Shown: in pieces, positions 10,101 to 15,486 of the stretch | How the letters are laid out: the number at the start of each line of letters is the position of its first letter | How positions within the stretch are numbered: position 1 is the first letter of the stretch | Assembly (NCBI GenBank): GCA_964546765.1 | Contig: CAZJKV010000037.1 | Span: 1-16,773, forward strand | DNA: 16,773 bases | Direction: 5' to 3' | From: JAITWN01 sp964546765 | Lineage (GTDB): Bacteria > Pseudomonadota > Gammaproteobacteria > SZUA-140 | Notes under the pieces: model-generated | Database searches by the model: none | What the model was told of the DNA's origin: nothing | Seen by the model: only the letters and a program-made list of their open reading frames with translations | Translations under genes and position numbers: made by a program

Positions 10101-10851
10101 CGATCTGGTATTCAGCAAGGCAGACGGCACGGACTTCGACATCGTCGTGATCAACACCTTCACCGAGGCGAGCAATTTGCCCGGCGGATTCGCAGGGGCC
10201 GATTTCGCGGGCGGCAGCGTGCCGATCGATAATGGCGCAGTGCTCGGGATCAATGCCTCGGGCTTGTCCGGCGCCTTCGAATCCGGGATGGCGGGCGCCG
10301 CCGGTGAGACCTTCGCACTGAGCGTCGCCGGCGTCACGATCTTCAGCTTTACATCCTTGGCGGCCGAGGACCTCGTGCTCGCCGAAGACATCCAGAATGC
10401 GCTCGACAACCCGGGTATCCAGGCCGATCTGGCCGAGGCCGGCATCACTGTCAGCGGCACCGTGGCCGGAGGCGACCTGGTATTCACGCGTGAGGACGGC
10501 TCGGCCTTCGATATCGTGGTGATCAACGAATTCACTGGTACGATCAGCCTGACGGGCGGATTCGCCGGGGCGGATTTCATCGTCGGCACCCAGACCATCG
10601 ACAACGGGACCGTGGCCGGGCCGGCGCCCGCCCTCTCGTCCGCGTCCGTGCAGCAGGCGATATCGTCGGGCTCCTACAGCGTGCAGTCGAACGGGGAGGT
10701 GACGCTGGTCCTGACCATCGGCGACGATATCATCACGGGCAGCGGGGCTGTGACCCAGGATGGTGACTTTATCGCGCTCGCGACCACCATCAACAGCGGC
10801 GAGAGTCAGCGGCGGGGCCGCGGCATGCTGATACTGGTTCGCCGGCCGTAA
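4165..10851 (+). CDS. Giant repeat-containing surface lipoprotein (contains two assembly gaps)
   Basis: I do not recognise a named protein. I chose ATG 4165 (or 4168), preceded by a weak GCGGGA site; an in-frame GTG at 4147 would add six unlikely residues. From 4165 the product is 2228 residues as assembled, including about 68 unknown. Residues 1-23 form a lipoprotein signal (MESKVIRAVCC..., lipobox LAG-C23); Ser at +2 suggests outer-membrane sorting by Lol if E. coli rules hold. Residues about 30-140 resemble a carboxypeptidase-regulatory-like beta domain (PVAGATVELVQL, then TNENGVYTFTN). A unique region to about 610 ends in beta-type segments (ASGIYNVVEYAGYL, GTGVVSSGTLVRKR). Some 13 tandem repeats follow (6019 to about 10620). 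The last ~70 residues (GSYSVQSNGEVTLVLTIGDD, RGMLILVRRP) look like the second half of the domain before the array. Composition is acidic, Gly/Ala/Thr/Asp-rich and nearly Cys-free after the signal, as in surface adhesins or matrix proteins. A role in adhesion or envelope structure is inference. Confidence 0.85.
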   Translation: MMESKVIRAVCCLCLLAVVLAGCSDSADIPSFTQTSTITGTVTAPAGDSQQFVAVRTDGIGSRLASFVFGSVYADITGLTPVAGATVELVQLSNGSVIATTTTNENGVYTFTNSPAVGPGSAYAVRVSGQTDTMRAIVTGEVVDISPTTEVVVDAVLGSLGGGTVLGNFTIQEVAALNGLLVSLDADVTGMTFGAAVQAISQAAGTVFQQLVAAYSTPGSDTVLRGGDYSVVDISGSLKDPLVVPLEDALGGVETDSGQGAMIFGGARDNPIPGLVQVGKFLHDLTSVRDPSSDVPIDAFPYLRSLNDLLHITNSNRQILVADRQRPSTGVAGIGAATETGSLMVYPLDSSLRLEEGLSISGMGIRFATRWRQAGADAQPPLQDLTLLDEPGGSGRVYNQIRLKQSLTGEESGANTMSFSTEVGTATFDSTPQNHNFDEPRDYGSFVTNSVTDSLQVNLDGYNVTTGSGSDVYSGLYYVPQNAGLVQLRDPNSGTLLGWGSTPTDGERDGEVIGYHMFSGGFANPMTAVERSFSIAVQRASGMGSSNASGIYNVVEYAGYLSEGLNGNTPTAFVETGTGYGALNLSGTGVVSSGTLVRKRATFDVAAARGETGAEPNISGESGTFMPATSGEAGETFALEVDGVTIFTLTSTDAGETVEAEDIQAGLDNATVQFDLASAGIVVSGTVAGGDLFFTKPEGAPFDIVVTNEFTGIASAAGGFEGADFATGTRTIDNGSPAIPNASGASGEFTTGTAGAAGETFSLGIDDITIFTFTSASAGDTVTAADIQGGLDDTNVQTSLDEAGFTVSGSVVGGDLVFTKTDGSPFTIDVVNTFTGTDGSPGGFEGEHFATGARTITGGTVEVLVVETASGASGEFTTATAGAADETFSLGIDDITIFTFTSTAVGETVEAADIQAGFDDVAVQDALAVAGIVVAGTVADGDLVFTKPDGTPFTIEVVNTFTGTVGTAGGFAGTDFATGINTITNGSEAVPNASGASGAFTTATAGAIGEIFSFSVDGVVIYTRTSEAIGDTVVAADIQGGLDDVAVQDALAAAGITVAGTVADGDLVFTKIDGAAFDIVVNNGFTGIDGAAGGFDGANFQPGTNTITGGTEAAAAEPNSXXXXXXXXXXXXXXXXXXXXXXXXXXXXXXXXXXTRADGVAFTILVTNSFTGLNGAAGGFAGTSFQTGTNTITGGTEAAAAEPNSSGASGAFTTATAGAGGETFSLAVDATTVFTFTSANAGDQVTAADVQGGVDTNTGALNTAGFTVSGTVAGGDLVFTRADGVAFTILVTNSFTGTPGGFAGADFAANTPHVIDXXXXXXXXXXXXXXXXXXXXXXXXXXXXXXXXXXTGNLEFSKADGTDFTIVVVNTFTNTQLSAGGFAGADFAANTPHVIDNGAEAIEAIATVSGQSGPFTTAVATAAGQAYTLTVGGVQVFTFTSVNAGDEVTAAAVQGGIVAATGALNGAGITFTGSAETGNLEFSKADGTDFTIVVANSFTGGSLGAGGFAGADFAANTPHAIDNGDEEIEAVATVSGQSGPFTTAVATEIGQTYSLTVGGVLVFTFLSENAGDEVTAAAVQGGITTNAGTLNGAGITFTGSAEAGDLEFSKADGTNFDIVVVNSFSGGSLGAGGFAGPDFAANEAQLIDRGAEEIEAVATVSGLSGPFTTAVATEIGQTYSLTVGGVLLFSFEAVAVGQTVTATDIQGGITTNAAALSAAGIEFTGSAEAGDLEFSKADGTNFDIVVVNSFSGGSLEAGGFAGADFANGTQSINNGAVAVPTTSTESGVFTTATAIEVGQTYSLTVGGVLLFSFEAVAVGQTVTATDIQGGITTNAAALSAAGIEFTGSAETGDLVFTKADGTDFEIVVTSDFTDSSNSAGGFAGTDFAVGAQLIENGTVAVDAVPTVSDPSGAFLTATAVEAGQTYTLTVGGIEVFTFTSISAGDTVTADDIQSALDDPNVQADLAVVGITASGTVAGGDLVFSKADGTDFDIVVINTFTEASNLPGGFAGADFAGGSVPIDNGAVLGINASGLSGAFESGMAGAAGETFALSVAGVTIFSFTSLAAEDLVLAEDIQNALDNPGIQADLAEAGITVSGTVAGGDLVFTREDGSAFDIVVINEFTGTISLTGGFAGADFIVGTQTIDNGTVAGPAPALSSASVQQAISSGSYSVQSNGEVTLVLTIGDDIITGSGAVTQDGDFIALATTINSGESQRRGRGMLILVRRP
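7526..7625. other. Assembly gap 1 (100 N) inside repeat unit 5
   Basis: Exactly 100 N, a conventional placeholder length. The left flank (through 7525) matches the sequence ending at 7780, and the right flank (7626-7680) matches 8001-8055. By comparison with unit 6, the missing stretch should be about 220 bases (7781-8000 equivalent), or that plus whole units. 220 and 100 leave the same remainder on division by 3, so the frame is preserved. Confidence 0.95.
8115..8214. other. Assembly gap 2 (100 N) spanning the unit 6/7 junction
   Basis: Exactly 100 N. The left flank (about 8065-8114) repeats at 8305-8354, and the right flank from 8215 repeats from 8593. The matching interval 8355-8592 is 238 bases, so the gap probably hides at least that much: the linker and the first half of a unit. 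The frame is again preserved. Confidence 0.95.
9193..9707 (+). repeat. Near-identical 149-bp duplication between units 10 and 11
   Basis: Bases 9193-9341 and 9559-9707 (offset 366) differ at one position by my reading (gtgctg versus gtgttg). This is far closer than the rest of the array and shows a very recent duplication or gene conversion within the gene. By contrast, the second half of unit 10 (9334-9410) is identical to unit 9 (8956-9032, offset 378). Confidence 0.85.
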
Positions 10852-10871
10852 GCGGTCCGCAGCGCGCGATA

Positions 10872-12080
10872 TCAGTCTTCGTCATCGATGACCATCGGCG
10901 CTGCGCTCATCACCGTGCGCGCCGCGGACAGCGCGTGGCCCCGCTTGATCGGCGCATTGAAGTCGGCGAGCACGTCTTCGAGGGCGCCGAGACAGAACAG
11001 CACGTTGCGGGCGTTGCAGGCATGGCCCATCAGTCCGATGCGCCAGACCTTGCCGGCCATCGCGCCGAGTCCCGCCCCGATCTCGAGACCGTACTCACCG
11101 AGCAACTGTGCGCGCACCATCGTGTCGTCGATGCCTTCCGGGATCCGGATCGCGTTGAGTTGCGGCAGGCGCTCGTCCTCCGGGACGATGAACTCGAGTC
11201 CCATCGCTTCGATGCCGGCGCGTAACGCCTGATGAAGGTGCAGGTGCCGGGCCCATGCGCTGCCCAGGCTTTCCTCCCGCAGCATGACCAGCGCTTCGTG
11301 CAACGCATACAGCGTATTGACCGGCGCGGTATGGTGATAGGCGCGCTTGCCGGCCCCGCCCCAGTAGCCCATCACCAGGGTCAGGTCGAGAAACCAGCTT
11401 TGCACCGGCTTCGTCCGGGCCTTGAGCCGCGCCAGCGCCCGTTCACTGAACGTGACCGGCGACAGACCGGGGACGCAGGACAGGCATTTCTGGGTGCCGG
11501 AGTAGACGGCGTCGAGTTGCCATTCGTCGACGAGGAGCGGGATGCCGCCAAGCGAGGTGACAGTGTCGACGATTGTCAGGCAGTCGTGGTCGCGCGCCAG
11601 ATCGGCCAGCAACTTGGCGTCCGAGCAGGCGCCGGTCGAGGTTTCGGCGTGGACGAAGGCGACGATGGATGCGTCGGGATGGGCATTCAGCGCATCCTCG
11701 AGCTTGCCGGGATCGACGGCCCGACCCCACGGATCCTCGACCATGACCGGCACGCCGCCGCTGCGCAACACGTTCTCCTTCATGCGTCCGCCGAATACGC
11801 CGTTCTGGCAGACGATGACCTTGTCGCCGGGTTCGATAAGGTTGACGAAGCAGGTCTCCATGCCGGCGGAGCCGGGCGCCGACACCGGGAAGGTTATCTC
11901 GTTACGGGTCTGGAAGGCGTACTGCAACAGGGTCTTGAGCTCTTCCATCATCATGATGAAGGCAGGGTCGAGATGGCCGAGCGTTGGCCGCGCCATTGCT
12001 TCCAGCACGCGCGGGCTGACGTCGGATGGACCCGGGCCCATCAGGGTGCGCCGGGGCGGGTGGAACGAGCTGATTTTCAT
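10872..12080 (-). CDS. Alanine-glyoxylate/serine-glyoxylate-type aminotransferase (class V, PLP)
   Basis: Fold-type I PLP enzyme of 402 residues, close in pattern to mammalian AGXT. It is expected to transfer an amino group from alanine or serine to glyoxylate in the cytoplasm. Visible family landmarks: the N-terminal LMGPGPSDVSPRVLEA; YAFQTRNEITFPVSAPGSAG; the cofactor-binding IVDTVTSLGGIPLLVDEW (Asp under the pyridine ring); and the Schiff-base lysine K198 in YSGTQKCLSCVPG. YHHTAPVNTLYALHEAL and VWRIGLMGHACNARNV complete the match. I chose ATG 12080 because CAGGAC sits 7 bases upstream; ATG 12086 and TTG 12128 are alternatives. It lies 111 bases after the EAL-HDOD stop on the same strand and converges with the giant lipoprotein gene, 20 bases away. 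Purine-catabolism aminotransferases of the same family cannot be excluded, as no neighbours support either pathway. Confidence 0.9.
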   Translation of the reverse strand: MKISSFHPPRRTLMGPGPSDVSPRVLEAMARPTLGHLDPAFIMMMEELKTLLQYAFQTRNEITFPVSAPGSAGMETCFVNLIEPGDKVIVCQNGVFGGRMKENVLRSGGVPVMVEDPWGRAVDPGKLEDALNAHPDASIVAFVHAETSTGACSDAKLLADLARDHDCLTIVDTVTSLGGIPLLVDEWQLDAVYSGTQKCLSCVPGLSPVTFSERALARLKARTKPVQSWFLDLTLVMGYWGGAGKRAYHHTAPVNTLYALHEALVMLREESLGSAWARHLHLHQALRAGIEAMGLEFIVPEDERLPQLNAIRIPEGIDDTMVRAQLLGEYGLEIGAGLGAMAGKVWRIGLMGHACNARNVLFCLGALEDVLADFNAPIKRGHALSAARTVMSAAPMVIDDED

Positions 12081-12144
12081 AGCCATGTCCTGAGTGCTGG
12101 GTGGTTGCGGAAATACCGGGGCGCTCAAGCATAATGGAATCCCG

Positions 12145-12173
12145 GGGGATTTTCATCCCCGCACATCGTGGGG
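12145..12173 (-). promoter_or_regulatory. Two mutually exclusive hairpins between EAL-HDOD and aminotransferase genes
   Basis: On the minus strand, GGGGAT-GAAA-ATCCCC (12160 to 12145) forms a perfect 6-bp stem with a GNRA loop. The upstream CCCCAC (12173-12168) can instead pair with GCGGGG (12162-12157), which uses the same GGGG (12160-12157). No T tract follows, so it is not a standard terminator. It could stabilise the upstream mRNA end or tune expression of the downstream gene. Role unknown. Confidence 0.4.
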
Positions 12174-12191
12174 TAGAAGCGCGGTACGGCT

Positions 12192-13409
12192 TCAGTGGGA
12201 ACGACTGATGGCGACGCTCGACATCGTGACCTCGGCCCATTCCAGGGCTGAGAGGTAGGTGGCGGAGACCGCGTCCTGATCGATACCGGCGGCATCGACA
12301 TCGTCCCACTCGCCGCGTTCGTGGGCGATCACGAGATTCAGCAGCGATGCGTAGGGACCGGTATGATTCGCCAGCGCCTCGGAGATCTCGGGCGCCAGCG
12401 GCAGCAGTTCCAGGACCTTGTCGATCGGCTGGTCCATCAGGGCGTCGAGCGTCGAGAACAGGCCGACGATGAAGGCCGAGTCCTTGTTGCCGATACAGGA
12501 TATCTCCACGAGAAGTTCGCACATCTTGGCGCGGATCAACGCGGTCGTGATCAGCTCCTCGGGCTTGTCGTCAATGCCGGTCAAAGCGATCAGGTTGGCC
12601 CAGCGCCGGATCTCCCGTTCGCCGAGATAGACGATCGCATGATGTATGGACTCGATCTTCTTGCCGGGGGAGAAGGCCGCCGAGTTGATGTAGCGCAACA
12701 GCTTGTAGCTCATCGTCGGGTCCTGGGAGATCAGTTCCTCGAGGCCCTTGATATCGAGTTCGGGGCGCTGGAGCTTCGCCATCATGCGCATCGCGTTGAC
12801 GCGATTCGCCGGCATGCGTTTGCCCGACAGCACGCGTGGGCGGCACAGGAAATATCCCTGGTACATGTCGAAATCCAGCTCGCGACACAGGTCGAACATC
12901 TCCGGGGTTTCGACCTTCTCGGCGAGCAGCTTCACCGGGTAATTCCGCAGTATCGCGAGGTGTTCACGGACCTGGTCGTTGCCGAGGCTGAGCACATCCA
13001 ACTTGACGATGTCGGCCAGCTCGAGCAGTGGTTTCAGTTCCGGGTGATAGGTGAAATCGTCGAGCGCGATGACATAACCCTTGTTCTTGAGTTCCCTGAC
13101 CGCCGCAGTGACATCGCTGTCGACGAGGATGTCCTCGAGGATCTCGATCACCAGCTGGTTTCCCGGCGGGGGCAGCAGGTCGCTATGGATCAGAAAGTTG
13201 CGGGTGACGTTGACGAAGGCCTTGTGCGCGCCGACGACCTTGCCGAGGCCCATCTCCCAGAAACTGTTGACGATGATTTGCGAAGTCGCCTGGTCGCCGT
13301 CGGTAACATTGGAGAATGCACCGGCCCGATGGCGGTACAGCAGCTCATAGCCGATGACGCGTTGTTTGGCATCGAAGATCGGTTGCCTGCCGATGTGGTA
13401 TTGCTGCAT
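12192..13409 (-). CDS. EAL-HDOD signalling protein (YuxH/CdgJ-like)
   Basis: 405 residues with two domains. The N-terminal EAL-type domain (about 1-195) has the signature variant GRQPIFDAKQRVIGYELLYR in place of EAL. Residues that bind metal or c-di-GMP in active enzymes have counterparts: E22, N67, E89, D117-D118 (ALDDF), K136 (VKLD), E164/E167 (EKVET) and Q184 (QGYFLCRP). The HDOD domain (about 200-400) carries SQDPTMSYKLLRYINSAAF and SIHHAIVYLGEREIRRW. The family acts in c-di-GMP-linked control of motility and surface behaviour; many members are degenerate, but this one keeps the main acidic residues, so phosphodiesterase activity is possible. I chose ATG 13409, whose A is shared with the TAA stop of the cNMP/rhodanese gene (TAATG on the minus strand). 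In-frame residues before it overlap that gene and are not family sequence. Confidence 0.9.
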   Translation of the reverse strand: MQQYHIGRQPIFDAKQRVIGYELLYRHRAGAFSNVTDGDQATSQIIVNSFWEMGLGKVVGAHKAFVNVTRNFLIHSDLLPPPGNQLVIEILEDILVDSDVTAAVRELKNKGYVIALDDFTYHPELKPLLELADIVKLDVLSLGNDQVREHLAILRNYPVKLLAEKVETPEMFDLCRELDFDMYQGYFLCRPRVLSGKRMPANRVNAMRMMAKLQRPELDIKGLEELISQDPTMSYKLLRYINSAAFSPGKKIESIHHAIVYLGEREIRRWANLIALTGIDDKPEELITTALIRAKMCELLVEISCIGNKDSAFIVGLFSTLDALMDQPIDKVLELLPLAPEISEALANHTGPYASLLNLVIAHERGEWDDVDAAGIDQDAVSATYLSALEWAEVTMSSVAISRSH

Positions 13410-14446
13410 TATGCCGGTACCGGGTCGTTCAGTATCATCGCATCCATGCCATGCTGCGCCAGCAGGAATGCCGCGGCGGCACTGCGCCGCACGTTGTCGC
13501 AGCACACGATATAGCTCCGGCGCTGATCGAGTATCCCGGCGACGTGGCGCAGGATCTGCAGCGGCAGGTTGATGCTGTCCCGCAGCGGATGTTTCGCAAA
13601 GGCCCTGTACGAACGGACGTCTACCAGTATGCTGCCCTTGAGCATCATCGCGGCGACGTCGCCGTGACTGATCCAGCGGATGAACGGGCGCACGATCAGG
13701 GTCAGGAATTCGCCCTTCGAGAAGCGTAGCAACCTGCCGTCCTCCAGCGCCGTGACGGTGAAGTCATGGGCCTCGTTGGCGATCAGCGCGGCCTCGCCAA
13801 AACCATCCAGTCTGCCGAGATCCGCGATCCCGTCATCCCGTCCCCGGCGGCGCGAGAGCCGGAAACTGCCCGATTCGATAATGTGATACGCAGCGCTGTC
13901 CTCACCTTCGCGGATCACAACCTCGCCGGCGCTGACCTCGATGGTGTTCATGCGTTGCATCAGGACCTGCAGGTGGCGCGCCGGCAGGCGCGCGAACAGC
14001 GGTGAGGCGAATATCGGTCCGAGATCGAGTTCCTCTCGCTTCGGGGGCAGGGGAGTGAGCGATGCCGTTTCCGCACCGTCCGGCTCGGGGACGGGATGCA
14101 ACAGGGATTGGAGGTGGCCGGCATCGACGCAAAGTACAGTGGCGGCGGTGCGGGCCAGTGCATTTACCTCGCGCGGGCGGTGATCGGCGATGGCCTGCCC
14201 GGCCTCCGGGGTCGCGGCCTTGAGCATACAGATTCGGTTGTCGGCGGAGACCAGGGCGATCTGCCCGGAAAGCAGAAACAGCGCGCGGCCATCGGATTCG
14301 CCGATGTCAAACAGTCGCCTGCCGGGCGGGATCCGCTCTACACTGGAATGCGCGAGCAGCTGTTCGACCTGTGCCGGGGTGAGCTGGTCGAGCGGCGAAA
14401 AGAGGCTCAGATCGGCCATATCGATGACCGCGTCAGCGGACCCCAT
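13409..14446 (-). CDS. Double cyclic-nucleotide-binding domain plus rhodanese protein
   Basis: 345 residues, probably a cytoplasmic sensor or regulator; no DNA-binding or membrane segment is seen. A first cNMP-type beta barrel covers about 12-115 (PPGRRLFDIGESDGRALFLL; ARTAATVLCVD). A Pro-rich linker at about 117-140 leads to a second at about 145-255 (SAGEVVIREGEDSAAYHIIE; GFGEAALIANEAHDFTVTA). A rhodanese-like domain at about 260-345 has VDVRSYRAFAKHPLRDSINL and the loop C316-DNVRRS, matching the CxxGxRS active-site pattern with a persulfide-capable Cys. In the second barrel the phosphate-binding Arg is replaced by His (H227), so canonical cAMP binding is doubtful there. The ATG at 14446 is set by an AAGGAG six bases upstream. 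Its stop overlaps the EAL-HDOD start, so the two are probably made together and act in one response. Confidence 0.87.
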   Translation of the reverse strand: MGSADAVIDMADLSLFSPLDQLTPAQVEQLLAHSSVERIPPGRRLFDIGESDGRALFLLSGQIALVSADNRICMLKAATPEAGQAIADHRPREVNALARTAATVLCVDAGHLQSLLHPVPEPDGAETASLTPLPPKREELDLGPIFASPLFARLPARHLQVLMQRMNTIEVSAGEVVIREGEDSAAYHIIESGSFRLSRRRGRDDGIADLGRLDGFGEAALIANEAHDFTVTALEDGRLLRFSKGEFLTLIVRPFIRWISHGDVAAMMLKGSILVDVRSYRAFAKHPLRDSINLPLQILRHVAGILDQRRSYIVCCDNVRRSAAAAFLLAQHGMDAMILNDPVPA

Positions 14447-14452
14447 CAGCGA

Positions 14453-14458
14453 CTCCTT
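14453..14458 (-). promoter_or_regulatory. Ribosome binding site AAGGAG for the cNMP/rhodanese gene
   Basis: The minus strand reads AAGGAG, six bases, then ATG (14446). This decides the start over an upstream in-frame codon at 14563 that would add 39 residues with no domain similarity. Confidence 0.8.
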
Positions 14459-14543
14459 GATTTTCAAGCAAAAATATTGCTGGTCTGTTAGGGATTTATT
14501 GGAGCTCTTGTTGAAAACTATAGCGGCGGGCGGGTGGTGGGTC

Positions 14544-14563
14544 TTGAGTCCGGCAGGTCTCAA
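14544..14563. repeat. 20-base dyad over the 3' end of the hydrolase gene
   Basis: TTGAG-t-CC-ggca-GG-t-CTCAA is a 7-bp symmetrical element with matched single mismatches, covering the hydrolase stop codon (14562-14560). No T tract follows on either strand. It may form a weak stem at the transcript end, or be an operator upstream of the cNMP/rhodanese gene. Confidence 0.35.
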
Positions 14564-15276
14564 ACGGCGCCGGTGTCACCTGGCTGCCCTGCGGTGAATC
14601 GCTTCCCAAACCAGGCGGACAGGGTATCGATTTCTTCCATGGAGACACTGTGTCCGATGTCGTAGGCATGCCATTCGACCCCATAGCCCGCTGCGAGCAG
14701 CAGGTCGCGTGAATGCCGGGCCAGGGTGTACGGGATAATCGTATCCTGCCGGCCGTGCGCCATCAGGATCGGGATCGCCCGGTTGGACGGATGAGCCTCT
14801 TCAGGGAGGCTTGCGGCGAGCGGCAGATAGGTCGAAAGCGCAATGATGCCCCCGAGCGGTTCCAGGTAACGCAGCCCGGTCTGTAGCACTATCGCCCCGC
14901 CCTGGGAAAAACCCGCAAGCACGATGCGCCGTGAGGGGATGCCGCGGTCGATCTCCCGCGCTATCAGCCGGCACAGGTCCGCCTCCGAGCTTCTGATGCC
15001 GGCCTCGTCTTCCTGCCAGCGACGCTGACCGGGATCGGCGATATCGTACCAGGCGCGCATAACCATGCCGTTGTTGATCGTGACCGGCCGGTGCGGGGCA
15101 TGGGGAAACACGAACCGGAGCGGAAACGTCCGCGGGAGTTTCAGTTGCGGGACGATCGGTTCGAAGTCGTGGCCGTCGGCGCCGAGGCCATGCAGCCAGA
15201 TTACCGCGGCGCCAGCGGCTTGCTCGGGCTCGATCGTGACGCAAGGCAGCAGTTCGTGATCCTGATCCTGATCCAT
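14560..15276 (-). CDS. Alpha/beta-hydrolase, acyl-protein thioesterase/carboxylesterase type
   Basis: 238 residues, the usual size for the phospholipase/carboxylesterase (Abhydrolase_2) family of cytoplasmic serine hydrolases that cut short acyl esters or thioesters. The complete triad is visible: S124 in GFSQGG, D178 in AHGRQDTIIPY and H209 in DIGHSVSMEE. The oxyanion-hole motif is WLHGLGADGHDFEP at 27-40, and FVFPHAPHRPVTINNG is also typical. No signal peptide is present; the N-terminus is acidic (MDQDQDHELL). I chose ATG 15276, with GGGAG five to six bases upstream; an in-frame TTG at 15300 falls in the promoter box. It is read away from lptM. Natural substrate unknown. Confidence 0.9.
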   Translation of the reverse strand: MDQDQDHELLPCVTIEPEQAAGAAVIWLHGLGADGHDFEPIVPQLKLPRTFPLRFVFPHAPHRPVTINNGMVMRAWYDIADPGQRRWQEDEAGIRSSEADLCRLIAREIDRGIPSRRIVLAGFSQGGAIVLQTGLRYLEPLGGIIALSTYLPLAASLPEEAHPSNRAIPILMAHGRQDTIIPYTLARHSRDLLLAAGYGVEWHAYDIGHSVSMEEIDTLSAWFGKRFTAGQPGDTGAV

Positions 15277-15299
15277 TGTGGGCTCCCGGTCTTTACTCA

Positions 15300-15307
15300 A
15301 TTATACT
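15300..15307. promoter_or_regulatory. Overlapping divergent -10 boxes (minus TATAAT, plus TATACT)
   Basis: The 63-base space between the hydrolase and lptM contains TATAAT on the minus strand (15305-15300) and TATACT on the plus strand (15302-15307). They overlap by four bases, so polymerase could serve only one direction at a time. Neither has a good -35 at 16-18 bases. The minus box would give a leader under 20 bases, with the GGGAG site still included. Confidence 0.4.
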
Positions 15308-15339
15308 GGCGAGTCTGGTCTGCCATTGGGAGACATGTC

Positions 15340-15486
15340 TTGTTCAGCGGACATCGGGCGCGTCGGCGCGCCCTGATCATTGTACTGTTGTGTGGCCTGC
15401 TGATCGCGGCATGCGGTCAGAAGGGTGATCTATATCTCCCGGGTGTGGACCCGGCCGAGGAAATTCAGCAGGACGATCACTTTTAA
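15340..15486 (+). CDS. lptM: LPS-assembly-associated small lipoprotein LptM (YifL-like)
   Basis: 48-residue outer-membrane lipoprotein. In E. coli LptM assists maturation of the LptD/LptE LPS translocon, and the gene sits upstream of dapF in many gammaproteobacteria, often beside lysA. Sequence: a basic n-region (RARRR), a hydrophobic stretch (ALIIVLLCGLLIAA), lipidated C25 and the family signature CGQKGDLYLP, then a short acidic tail. No ATG is available; TTG 15340 is chosen because GGGAG ends seven bases upstream and the length fits the family. Longer in-frame readings run back through the promoter and into the antisense of the hydrolase gene. The TAA stop shares its last A with the lysA ATG (TAATG). 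Confidence 0.88.
   Translation: MFSGHRARRRALIIVLLCGLLIAACGQKGDLYLPGVDPAEEIQQDDHF

Larger units (their letters stand above)
6019..10620 (+). repeat. Tandem coding repeat array, ~13 units of 366-381 bp
   Basis: Units begin at the Ser codon of the SGxSGxF motif at 6019, 6391, 6772, 7144, 7525 (cut by gap 1), 7780, one inside gap 2, 8389, 8767, 9145, 9511, 9886 and 10258. Intact periods are 366-381 bp (122-127 residues). Consensus blocks in order: SGxSGxFTTA; AGxTxSLxVGGVxVFTFTS; AGDxVTAxDIQGGLD; AGITVSGTVAGGDLVFTKAD; GTDFDIVVVNxFTG; AGGFAGADFA; then IDNGxxA. Units 1-4, 12 and 13 share the LDD..VQ..L and SGTVAGGDL form. Units 6-11 share the VQGGI/IQGGI..N...L and, mostly, FTGSAE.G(D/N)LEFSKADGT form. 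The block pattern resembles flagellin/hook-cap IN-type repeats, but that is an unverified impression. Confidence 0.92.

Noticed and set aside
6019..10620. CRISPR array or other DNA-level repeat element
   Set aside because: The units are 366-381 bp, in frame and diverge at synonymous and conservative positions, as expected for protein repeats. There are no short direct repeats with unique spacers.
11232..12134. Plus-strand open frame (~300 codons) opposite the aminotransferase gene
   Set aside because: The minus frame has every landmark of a class V aminotransferase, including the PLP lysine; the plus frame has none.
12321..13514. Plus-strand open frame (~397 codons) opposite the EAL-HDOD gene
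   Set aside because: It is a shadow of a clear EAL-HDOD coding sequence; the product shows no domain.
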